Position numbers and translations under genes: made by a program. A stretch of DNA of 6,047 bases from VMCP01 sp964592635. GTDB lineage: Bacteria > Bacteroidota > Bacteroidia > NS11-12g > UBA955. The DNA is taken from contig CAZQFZ010000124.1 in assembly GCA_964592635.1 (NCBI GenBank), forward strand, positions 1 through 6,047, read 5' to 3'. Each line of letters starts with the position of its first letter. Position 1 is the stretch's first letter. This document shows positions 1 to 6,047 of this stretch, piece by piece. A model generated the notes under the pieces. It did no database searches and was not told the origin of the DNA. It was given only the letters and a program-made list of their open reading frames with translations.

Positions 1-1473
1 AGCTTATCGCAATTGCTCAGCAAGGCAGGCTACGAGGTAATCATGGCCAATTTAATCAACGATCGCGGTATCCATATTTGCAAAAGTATGTTGGCTTGGC
101 AGCGTTTTGGTGACGGGGAAACTCCCCAATCAACCGGAATGAAAGGCGATCACTTGGTGGGCAAATATTATGTGGTATTTGAAAATAAAATTCGCGAACA
201 AACATCCCCAGAAATAGAAAAAGCGCTTCTAGGACAATGGAGTACATCGGAGCCCAACATCCAAAAGCGTTACGAAGATGCTTTTACCAAACTGCAAGCC
301 GCGAAAGACGTTAAACAAATTGCAAAACTGCAAGATGATATCAAGGAATTGGTTAGAAATCAATCCGAATTGATGCGAGCTTGTCAGGCCATGCTACGAG
401 ATTGGGAAGCAGGAAATGCAGAAGTGCTGGCTCTTTGGAATACTATGAATGGTTGGGTTTACGAAGGATTTGAATCGACTTATCATCGATTGGGAGTTAA
501 GTTCGACCAATACTACTACGAAAGCAATACCTACAAATTAGGAAAAGATATTGTGCAAGAAGGATTACAAAATGGGGTGTTTTTTCAGAAAGAAGATGGT
601 TCCGTTTGGATTGATTTAAGTTCAGAAGGACTGGATGAAAAATTAGTTCAGCGTGGTGATGGAACTTCGGTTTACATTACCCAAGATATGGGTACAGCCG
701 ATTTAAAAGCCAATCAATTCGGATTAAACAAAAGCATATACGTTGTAGGAAATGAGCAAGATTACCATTTTAAAGTTCTGTTTTTAATCATGCAAAAACT
801 TGGTCGAAGCTATGCTCCTGGAATGTACCACGCCAGTTATGGAATGGTGGATCTTCCAACAGGTAAAATGAAAAGTCGTGAAGGAACTGTAGTAGATGCG
901 GATGATTTACTGGAAGAAATGTACCTAACGGCTAAGTCTAAAACCGAAGAGTTAGGTAAAACAGATGGAATGGATGAAGCGGAATTACATAACTTATACC
1001 ATCGATTGTCTTTGGCTGCTTTGAAATTCTTTATACTTAAAGTGGATCCCAAAAAGAGAATGCTTTTCAATCCAGAAGAGAGTATTGATTTCCAAGGCGA
1101 TACTGGACCATTCGTGATGTACACTTATACGCGTATCAAAAGTATTTTACGTCAAGCTGAATCTTGGAATCGTCCTGCTCAATCAAATCCGATGGATATG
1201 CCATTGTCATCGGGTGAAGTTCAAGTAATTAAGTTGTTGAATGAATATGAAAGCACCATTGAAAATGCTGCTCGCGAGTACAATCCTGCAGCCATTTGTC
1301 AGTATGTATTGGATTTGGCTAAGGCCTATAACCGCCTTTACAATGAAGTGAGTATTCTTAAAGAATCCAATGAAAGCATCAAAAAATTCCGTTTGGAACT
1401 TGCAGATTCAACCGCAACATGTTTGAAATCTACTCTTTCGATTTTAGGTATTGAAGTAGTGGAACGAATGTAA
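1..1473 (+). CDS. argS: Arginyl-tRNA synthetase, 5'-truncated by window edge
   Basis: Cytoplasmic class I aminoacyl-tRNA synthetase that charges tRNA-Arg with arginine using ATP. The reading frame is open from base 1, so the gene starts outside the window. The fragment has 490 residues and lacks roughly the first 130-140, including the N-terminal tRNA-binding domain and the HIGH-type ATP motif. It begins in the catalytic core: NDRGIHICKSMLAWQ (about residues 21-34) and the KGDHLVGKYY segment are hallmarks of the family. VVGNEQDYHFKVLF (about 248-261) is followed by GKMKSREGT (about 288-296), the place of the KMSKS loop; the canonical KMSKS is absent, as is common in ArgRS. The C-terminal DALR-type anticodon-binding domain starts near FVMYTYTRIKSILR (about 371-384), and the protein ends with the typical LGIE..ERM. 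A charged, probably helical stretch (about 73-130) looks less conserved than its surroundings. An internal TTG at 13 is not the true start. The identification is secure from motifs alone. Confidence 0.97.
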   Translation, partial: SLSQLLSKAGYEVIMANLINDRGIHICKSMLAWQRFGDGETPQSTGMKGDHLVGKYYVVFENKIREQTSPEIEKALLGQWSTSEPNIQKRYEDAFTKLQAAKDVKQIAKLQDDIKELVRNQSELMRACQAMLRDWEAGNAEVLALWNTMNGWVYEGFESTYHRLGVKFDQYYYESNTYKLGKDIVQEGLQNGVFFQKEDGSVWIDLSSEGLDEKLVQRGDGTSVYITQDMGTADLKANQFGLNKSIYVVGNEQDYHFKVLFLIMQKLGRSYAPGMYHASYGMVDLPTGKMKSREGTVVDADDLLEEMYLTAKSKTEELGKTDGMDEAELHNLYHRLSLAALKFFILKVDPKKRMLFNPEESIDFQGDTGPFVMYTYTRIKSILRQAESWNRPAQSNPMDMPLSSGEVQVIKLLNEYESTIENAAREYNPAAICQYVLDLAKAYNRLYNEVSILKESNESIKKFRLELADSTATCLKSTLSILGIEVVERM

Positions 1474-1569
1474 TTGGGTAGTTCAGTAGTAAAACCCAGC
1501 AAATCGCAAAAAGGGGTTGCTTCGGTTGCAGTCAATTATAGTTGTTGGAACTTTAGAAACTGATCAAAA
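1474..1569. other. Convergent intergenic gap, argS / serine hydrolase
   Basis: Ninety-six bases separate the argS TAA from the hydrolase TGA on the opposite strand. I see no GC-rich hairpin followed by a T-run in either direction. The only structures are a direct repeat, GGTTGC-TTC-GGTTGC (1515-1529), and two weak stems: TGGGT/ACCCA (1475-1479 with 1494-1498) and GCAA/TTGC (1506-1509 with 1517-1520). How transcription of the two facing genes ends is therefore not evident. Confidence 0.6.
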
Positions 1570-2952
1570 TCAATCTACAACAACAATTTTCGAAGTCCAA
1601 TTTCCTATTTGCAACTGATAAACGCCACTTACTATGTACTCAGGAATGATGTCGGTTGCCAATAGTATAGTTCTTCCCAAAGCATCTACTAATTGAATTT
1701 TAAATTCAGCCGTTTGGAGAGCAGGATCATTGAGAGCAAAATTGGTTAAAACAGAATGATTAAAACCAGCAGCGATTTGATTGGAGTTAATCGAATGGTT
1801 AGAACTTACATTCATATTCGCAATCTGGTCTAAAATGTTCAAGGATTCCCCTTTTTTAATGGGGTTCGGGAATCGTAATACCATCTTATTCATTTGATTT
1901 AAATCTGCAGAATTACAGGTTAATTGATTGATTTTTTCCCAGATTTCTGAACCCAATGTAAAATTCACCAATGCCGTTTTGGTATCAGGGGCTTCGCCCA
2001 TGCGGATCCAAACCAAATTCTGAGAAGGAGAAACCTGAATCTGCTGTCCATCCTTTCCAAGTGCCATGATTAAATCCGAAGGACCACCCACCATGCAGTC
2101 TCCGTTGAACCGCAATTGAGATTGTGGTATCATGAATTTATCCTTTCCATTGAGCCAAGTTAAAAATCCATAAGACGGATTCAATACTTGTGAAGAATTG
2201 ACCATTTGAGCATAGTAAGCAGCTGGAATAATTTGATTGTTTCCCCACTTACCTTGGTTAAGTAAAAGCAGTCCGAATCGTGCAAAATTCCTAGGCGTAG
2301 AAACCGCCACATTATTCAATCCCATCTTGAAATACGCCACTTTCAAACCCGTGCTAGCCGTAAACTCATTGAGAATAACCTGATTCAACGTTTTGCCACT
2401 TGCATTGGATATAACTTTATCTAACAATGTATAGGGTGCGTTGTGATACGCCCAACGCTTTCCAACCGGCGCTTTATACACCAAACACGATGGATCTGTG
2501 CAATCCGCAGTGCTTGGAGCATCATCCAACCCCGATGTCATGGTAAGTTGATGCCAAATTGTAATCGAATCTTCTTGCGTTTTTTGTAGGGATGTCCAGC
2601 CCGAACCTAAGTACTTACTACTGGGATCTGTTAAACTCAGTTTCCCTTGTCCCTGAAGCACCCCCACCACCGCTGATGTGAGTGTTTTTCCTGCGGAAGC
2701 CCAGTACCACAGACTATCTTGTGTAAAGTTATCGAAATACTTTTCGAGCACAATTTTACCGTCCTTAATCAAAATAAAAGCTTTAGAATTTTTAGAATCC
2801 AACAACTGATACAGACTGTCAATTCGATCTTTGCAATATCCAAAACGCTGAGGGCTCAATGTATCCCATTGGTTGCCTGTTAACGGAGGGAAGTATTGTG
2901 CTTTCGCCTGAAAGACCATCCCCAGAAAAAATAGGAAAACAGATATGCGCAT
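1570..2952 (-). CDS. Secreted serine hydrolase (class C beta-lactamase/esterase superfamily) with T9SS-type C-terminal sorting domain
   Basis: A 460-residue protein starting at ATG (2950-2952). Residues 1-18 form a signal peptide with a hydrophobic core and an AKA|Q cleavage site, so it is exported. The hydrolase domain (about 35-345) has the superfamily's three active-site elements: Ser86-A-G-Lys89 (SxxK nucleophile), Tyr169-H-Asn171 (YxN), and Lys300-D-Gly302 in the G-K-D-G-Q context, in the KTG-box position. The LTMTSGLDD segment (136-144) is also typical. Relatives include esterases, D-aminopeptidases, penicillin-binding-protein-like enzymes and beta-lactamases; the sequence does not tell the substrate, and beta-lactam resistance should not be assumed. 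From about residue 359, the pattern FPNP..KGE.LNI, then LVDALGRTIL, SGVYQLQIG and a final KIVVV matches a type A Por secretion tail, predicting export across the outer membrane by the type IX system. An atypical Asn/Ser-rich stretch (about 378-411) interrupts that domain. The gene follows ruvC by 35 bp and may share its transcript. Confidence 0.88.
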   Translation of the reverse strand: MRISVFLFFLGMVFQAKAQYFPPLTGNQWDTLSPQRFGYCKDRIDSLYQLLDSKNSKAFILIKDGKIVLEKYFDNFTQDSLWYWASAGKTLTSAVVGVLQGQGKLSLTDPSSKYLGSGWTSLQKTQEDSITIWHQLTMTSGLDDAPSTADCTDPSCLVYKAPVGKRWAYHNAPYTLLDKVISNASGKTLNQVILNEFTASTGLKVAYFKMGLNNVAVSTPRNFARFGLLLLNQGKWGNNQIIPAAYYAQMVNSSQVLNPSYGFLTWLNGKDKFMIPQSQLRFNGDCMVGGPSDLIMALGKDGQQIQVSPSQNLVWIRMGEAPDTKTALVNFTLGSEIWEKINQLTCNSADLNQMNKMVLRFPNPIKKGESLNILDQIANMNVSSNHSINSNQIAAGFNHSVLTNFALNDPALQTAEFKIQLVDALGRTILLATDIIPEYIVSGVYQLQIGNWTSKIVVVD

Positions 2953-2980
2953 GTGGGTTAGACGTTCAAGTCGGAATAAA

Positions 2981-2998
2981 GTTTAAATTATTTTAAAC
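2981..2998. repeat. AT-rich inverted repeat spanning the ruvC stop codon
   Basis: Perfect 7-bp inverted repeat GTTTAAA / TTTAAAC (2981-2987 and 2992-2998) with a 4-base spacer. It includes the ruvC stop codon (2988-2990) and lies just upstream of the hydrolase start. The stem has only one G-C pair, and on the ruvC strand it is followed by just three Ts, so it is at best a weak terminator or attenuating hairpin. It may be chance in AT-rich DNA. Confidence 0.4.
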
Positions 2999-3587
2999 GA
3001 TCCGGATTTTCTTTTAAAAACTGCTCCCAACCTCCACTTTTCTTGGAACTTTTGGTTTTGAAACCAGACGAATTGGTGTTTTGCGTGGTACCGAAACTCC
3101 GTGGCTGAAACTGATAAACATGGCATAAAGCAGCGGCTAATCCATCCGAAGCATCCATGGTTTCGGGCTGGGTTTCGAATTGAAATTGGGCATGAAGCAT
3201 GGCCAAAACTTGCTCCTTGGAGGCATTTCCATTTCCACAGATAGATTGTTTTATTTTTCGGGGGACGTATTCAAAGACGGGTTTTTGTCGCGAGATTGCC
3301 GCCGCGATAGCAACTCCTTGTGCCCGTCCTAACTTCAGCATACTTTGAACGTTTTTGCCAAAAAAGGGAGCTTCGATAGCCACTTCGGTTACTTCAAAAC
3401 CATCGATAAGGCCGGCAATTCGTTCAAAAATGTGAAACAATTTTTCGCCGTGGTCGGTAATTTTACTCAAACGCACTACACCCAAGCTAAGTAACTCAAT
3501 TTGTTGACGTTCTCCAACGCGAATGATTCCATATCCCAGCAAATTGGTACCTGGATCGATTCCTAAAACCACTCGTGAGTTTTCCAC
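2988..3587 (-). CDS. ruvC: Crossover junction endodeoxyribonuclease RuvC
   Basis: Cytoplasmic Holliday-junction resolvase that works with the RuvAB branch-migration motor in recombinational repair; it is a dimeric, Mg-dependent RNase H-fold nuclease. The 199-residue product has the family's four acidic catalytic positions: Asp11 in LGIDPGTNLLGYG, Glu72 in VAIEAPFFGKN, and Asp145 and Asp148 in MDASDGLAAALCH. The basic segment YVPRKIKQSICGNGNASKEQV (about 107-127) is also conserved. The start is GTG at 3585-3587: it places LGIDPG at the usual distance from the N-terminus, no ATG lies in frame upstream, and a TAA in frame at 3606-3608 closes the frame. No Shine-Dalgarno sequence is seen. The protein is about 25 residues longer than E. 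coli RuvC (173) because of a Ser/Thr/Asn/Lys-rich linker (about 162-185) ending in GGWEQFLKENPDRLK. The genes ruvA and ruvB are not in the window. The serine hydrolase gene follows 35 bp downstream on the same strand. Confidence 0.95.
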   Translation of the reverse strand: MENSRVVLGIDPGTNLLGYGIIRVGERQQIELLSLGVVRLSKITDHGEKLFHIFERIAGLIDGFEVTEVAIEAPFFGKNVQSMLKLGRAQGVAIAAAISRQKPVFEYVPRKIKQSICGNGNASKEQVLAMLHAQFQFETQPETMDASDGLAAALCHVYQFQPRSFGTTQNTNSSGFKTKSSKKSGGWEQFLKENPDRLK

Positions 3588-3687
3588 TTCACAAAGATGA
3601 ACTTTTTACCCTAAAGTATTTGGTAATTTTTATTTTAAAACTCGACAAACATCCCCCAAAAACAGAGGAAAATAGTAATTAATTCAC

Positions 3688-3703
3688 GATATTTGCAAAA
3701 ATC
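3688..3703 (+). promoter_or_regulatory. Candidate -7 promoter element and overlapping near-palindrome upstream of aconitase gene
   Basis: GATATTTG (3688-3695) matches five of the six fixed positions of the Bacteroidota -7 consensus TAnnTTTG. No TTG (-33 element) lies at the expected spacing upstream, so the promoter call is weak. If used, it would give a very short leader before the ATG at 3716. The same bases lie in a 16-bp near-palindrome, GATATTTGCAAAAATC, with one mismatched pair (positions 4/13) and a perfect TTTGCAAA core at 3692-3699. Such a site overlapping a promoter could be an operator, but this is inference. Confidence 0.3.
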
Positions 3704-3715
3704 AATCTATAAACT

Positions 3716-5980
3716 ATGGCTTTTGATATTGAAGTAATTAAATCGGTGTACGCTAGAATGCCCGAACGCGTTGAGGCAGCTCGTAAGATGTTGGGAAGAC
3801 CCCTTACGTTGTCAGAGAAAATCTTATTCAATCACCTTTGGGATGGAGCAGCTCCTCAAAACTACAAAAGAGGTGCTGATTACGTAGATTTTGCACCTGA
3901 CCGCGTTGCTATGCAAGACGCAACTGCTCAAATGGCATTGTTGCAGTTCATGCAAGCCGGAAGAGCGAAAGTGGCTGTACCTAGTACCGTTCATTGCGAC
4001 CATTTAATTACGGCTCAAAACGGTGCTGATACCGATTTGCAAGTAGCCAATACTGAAAGCAAAGAAGTGTATGACTTTTTGGCTTCTGTATCAAATAAAT
4101 ATGGAATTGGATTCTGGAAACCCGGAGCAGGTATCATTCACCAAGTAGTTTTAGAAAACTACGCATTCCCCGGTGGAATGATGATTGGAACCGACTCACA
4201 CACGGTAAATGCCGGCGGTTTGGGTATGGTGGCAATTGGTGTTGGTGGAGCAGATGCTTGCGACGTTATGGCGGGACTTCCTTGGGAGCTAAAATGGCCT
4301 AAATTGATCGGTGTAAAATTGACCGGCAAATTGAACGGTTGGACTGCACCTAAAGACGTAATCTTGAAAGTGGCGGGTTTGTTGACGGTTAAAGGTGGAA
4401 CCGGTGCCATTGTTGAATATTTTGGCGAAGGTGCTATCAATATGAGTTGCACGGGTAAAGGTACCATTTGTAATATGGGTGCTGAAATCGGAGCTACAAC
4501 TTCTACTTTTGGTTACGATGATAGCATGGCTCGTTACTTGAGTGCTACTGGCCGTGCAGACGTTGCTGAACTAGCCAACCAAGTTCGCGAACACCTAACC
4601 GCAGATCCAGAAGTTTACAACAACCCTAACGATTACTTCGATCAAGTAATTGAAATTGATTTAAATACATTAGAACCACACTTGAATGGTCCATTTACTC
4701 CAGATTTGGCTACTCCTATCTCTAAAATGAAAGAGATGGCAGCTGAACACGGATGGCCCACTCGCGTTGAAGTAGGTTTGATTGGTAGCTGCACCAACTC
4801 TTCATACGAAGATATTTCAAGAGCGGTTAGCTTGGCAAAACAAGTGGCTGATAAGAACTTGAAAACCAAAGCAGAATTCACTATCACTCCAGGTTCTGAG
4901 CAAGTGCGTTACACCATTGAGCGCGATGGTTTCTTAGAAATTTTCGACCAAATTGGTGCTAAAGTATTCGCAAATGCTTGCGGTCCTTGCATTGGTATGT
5001 GGAATCGTATGGGTGCTGAAAAACAAGAAAAAAACACCATCGTTCATTCGTTTAACAGAAACTTTGCTAAACGCGCCGATGGAAATCCAAATACCTACGC
5101 CTTTGTGGGATCTCCAGAATTGGTTACTGCGTTAGCCATTGCAGGTGATTTGACCTTCAATCCCCTAACCGACACATTAATAAACGAAAATGGGGAAGCC
5201 GTTAAGTTAGATCCTCCAACTGGTGATGAATTACCAACCAAAGGTTTTGCAGTTGAAGACGCTGGTTACATTGCACCTGCGGAAGATGGAAGCGGAGTAA
5301 AAGTAAACGTTAGTCCTGAAAGCAACCGCTTGCAATTGTTAGATCCATTCGCTGCTTGGGAAGGAAGCGACTTGAAAGGATTAAAATTATTGATCAAAGC
5401 AAAAGGAAAATGTACTACGGATCACATTTCTATGGCTGGTCCTTGGTTGAAATTCCGTGGTCACTTAGATAACATTTCCAACAACATGTTGATCGGTGCT
5501 GTGAATTTCTTCAATGAAAAAACCAACGAAGTGAAAAACCAGTTGACAGGCAACTACGAAGCAGTTCCAGCTACACAACGTGCTTACAAAGCCGCTGGCA
5601 TTGGAAGTATTGTAGTAGGTGATGAAAACTATGGTGAAGGTTCTAGTCGCGAACATGCTGCTATGGAGCCTCGTCATTTGGGAGTAAGAGCCGTTTTGGT
5701 AAAATCATTTGCACGTATTCACGAAACCAACTTGAAAAAGCAAGGTATGTTGGCATTGACGTTTGCAGATAAAGCAGATTACGATAAAATCCAAGAGAAC
5801 GATACCATCGATATCATTGGATTGACTGAATTTGCTCCAGACAAGTCATTGCAATTGGTGTTGAACCACGACAATGGAACGTCTGAAACCATCACAGTGA
5901 ACCACAGTTACAATGCTCAACAAATCGAGTGGTTCAAAGAAGGTGGCGCATTAAACATCATTCGCAAATCGGTTAAATAA
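3716..5980 (+). CDS. acnA: Aconitate hydratase (mitochondrial-type aconitase)
   Basis: Cytoplasmic [4Fe-4S] enzyme that interconverts citrate and isocitrate via cis-aconitate in the TCA cycle. The 754-residue length equals that of mature mitochondrial aconitase; the bacterial AcnA/IRP type is about 890 and AcnB about 865. Cluster ligands are Cys359 in GSCTNSSYED and Cys422 and Cys425 in NACGPCIGMW. Substrate and catalytic motifs present include HCDHLI (93-98), GTDSHTVNAGGLG (158-170), HSFNRNFAKRADG (444-456), KCTTDHISMAGPW (565-577), and YGEGSSREHAAMEPRHLG (639-656), whose Ser643 and Arg645 correspond to the catalytic serine and arginine. The aconitase core (about 1-510) is followed by the swivel domain (about 540-754), and no key residue is missing. 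The ATG at 3716 gives the expected N-terminus; an A-rich stretch rather than a Shine-Dalgarno sequence precedes it. The gene is probably transcribed alone: it diverges from ruvC and is closed by a strong terminator. The symbol is used loosely (acn or ACO2-type would also fit), since this is not the long AcnA type. Confidence 0.97.
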   Translation: MAFDIEVIKSVYARMPERVEAARKMLGRPLTLSEKILFNHLWDGAAPQNYKRGADYVDFAPDRVAMQDATAQMALLQFMQAGRAKVAVPSTVHCDHLITAQNGADTDLQVANTESKEVYDFLASVSNKYGIGFWKPGAGIIHQVVLENYAFPGGMMIGTDSHTVNAGGLGMVAIGVGGADACDVMAGLPWELKWPKLIGVKLTGKLNGWTAPKDVILKVAGLLTVKGGTGAIVEYFGEGAINMSCTGKGTICNMGAEIGATTSTFGYDDSMARYLSATGRADVAELANQVREHLTADPEVYNNPNDYFDQVIEIDLNTLEPHLNGPFTPDLATPISKMKEMAAEHGWPTRVEVGLIGSCTNSSYEDISRAVSLAKQVADKNLKTKAEFTITPGSEQVRYTIERDGFLEIFDQIGAKVFANACGPCIGMWNRMGAEKQEKNTIVHSFNRNFAKRADGNPNTYAFVGSPELVTALAIAGDLTFNPLTDTLINENGEAVKLDPPTGDELPTKGFAVEDAGYIAPAEDGSGVKVNVSPESNRLQLLDPFAAWEGSDLKGLKLLIKAKGKCTTDHISMAGPWLKFRGHLDNISNNMLIGAVNFFNEKTNEVKNQLTGNYEAVPATQRAYKAAGIGSIVVGDENYGEGSSREHAAMEPRHLGVRAVLVKSFARIHETNLKKQGMLALTFADKADYDKIQENDTIDIIGLTEFAPDKSLQLVLNHDNGTSETITVNHSYNAQQIEWFKEGGALNIIRKSVK

Positions 5981-6011
5981 GAAGTTAACCCATCCGAATC
6001 ACCTGATATTT

Positions 6012-6044
6012 AATCCCCGAGGGTTTCCTTCGGGGATTTTTTTT
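6012..6044 (+). terminator. Intrinsic terminator of the aconitase gene
   Basis: Stem 6012-6023 pairs with 6027-6038: AATCCCCGAGGG against CCTTCGGGGATT, twelve pairs including one G-T wobble, closed by a TTT loop. It runs into eight Ts (6037-6044). It lies 31 bp after the aconitase stop and is a textbook Rho-independent terminator for plus-strand transcription. On the minus strand the hairpin is flanked by only a few Ts, so it is probably one-directional. Confidence 0.92.
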
Positions 6045-6047
6045 GAA

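Noticed and set aside
865..879. Missing canonical KMSKS motif in ArgRS (KMKSR instead) as a sign of inactivation
   Set aside because: Many ArgRS enzymes lack a canonical KMSKS, and the surrounding sequence is fully typical, so the gene looks functional.
837..1124. A 95-codon open stretch on the minus strand inside argS
   Set aside because: It is fully antisense to the conserved ArgRS core, with no recognisable domain and no promoter or ribosome-binding context.
1475..1498. TGGGT/ACCCA stem just after argS as a possible terminator
   Set aside because: It has only five pairs around a 14-base loop and is not followed by a T-run on either strand.
1515..1529. GGTTGC-TTC-GGTTGC direct repeat as a mobile-element footprint or repeat array
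   Set aside because: There are only two 6-bp copies, with no inverted ends, no adjacent transposase remnant and no further copies in the window.
1570..2952. Calling the serine hydrolase an antibiotic-resistance beta-lactamase
   Set aside because: The SxxK/YxN/K-x-G elements are shared by esterases and peptidases of the superfamily, and nothing seen here singles out a true AmpC enzyme.
4159..4467. A 102-codon open stretch on the minus strand inside the aconitase gene
   Set aside because: It lies entirely antisense to strongly conserved aconitase sequence, its Pro/Ile-rich translation resembles no family I recognise, and it is explained by the codon use of the real gene.
4953..5135. A 60-codon plus-strand open stretch in another frame of the aconitase gene
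   Set aside because: It overlaps the Cys422/Cys425 cluster-binding region in a shifted frame. The aconitase frame is intact throughout, so this is not a frameshift or a nested gene.

Overview
The window looks like ordinary chromosomal DNA from a member of the Bacteroidota (Bacteroidetes). The argS and aconitase proteins read like those of that phylum. One secreted enzyme ends in what looks like a type IX secretion (Por) sorting domain, which is essentially confined to Bacteroidota. Start codons lack clear Shine-Dalgarno sequences and are preceded by A/T-rich DNA, and a partial match to the phylum's TAnnTTTG -7 element lies before the aconitase gene. The genus cannot be named from this sequence alone.

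Layout: (1) 1-1473, plus strand: the 3' three quarters or so of argS, cut by the left edge. (2) 1474-1569: a short convergent gap with no convincing terminator. (3) 1570-2952, minus strand: a secreted serine hydrolase of the class C beta-lactamase/esterase superfamily with a signal peptide and a C-terminal sorting domain. (4) 2988-3587, minus strand: ruvC, 35 bp upstream of the hydrolase in the same direction, so the two may be co-transcribed. A small AT-rich inverted repeat spans the ruvC stop codon. (5) 3588-3715: a 128-bp divergent intergenic region holding a near-palindrome that overlaps a possible -7 element for the next gene. (6) 3716-5980, plus strand: a full-length mitochondrial-type aconitase. 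(7) 6012-6044: a strong intrinsic terminator.

Functionally the genes are mostly unrelated housekeeping functions: tRNA-Arg charging, Holliday junction resolution, and citrate/isocitrate interconversion in the TCA cycle. The secreted hydrolase is the only accessory-looking gene. No RNA genes, mobile elements, CRISPR arrays or phage genes were seen. No gap between genes exceeds 130 bp. I found no evidence of a previously undescribed multi-gene system; the points worth a second look are modest ones.
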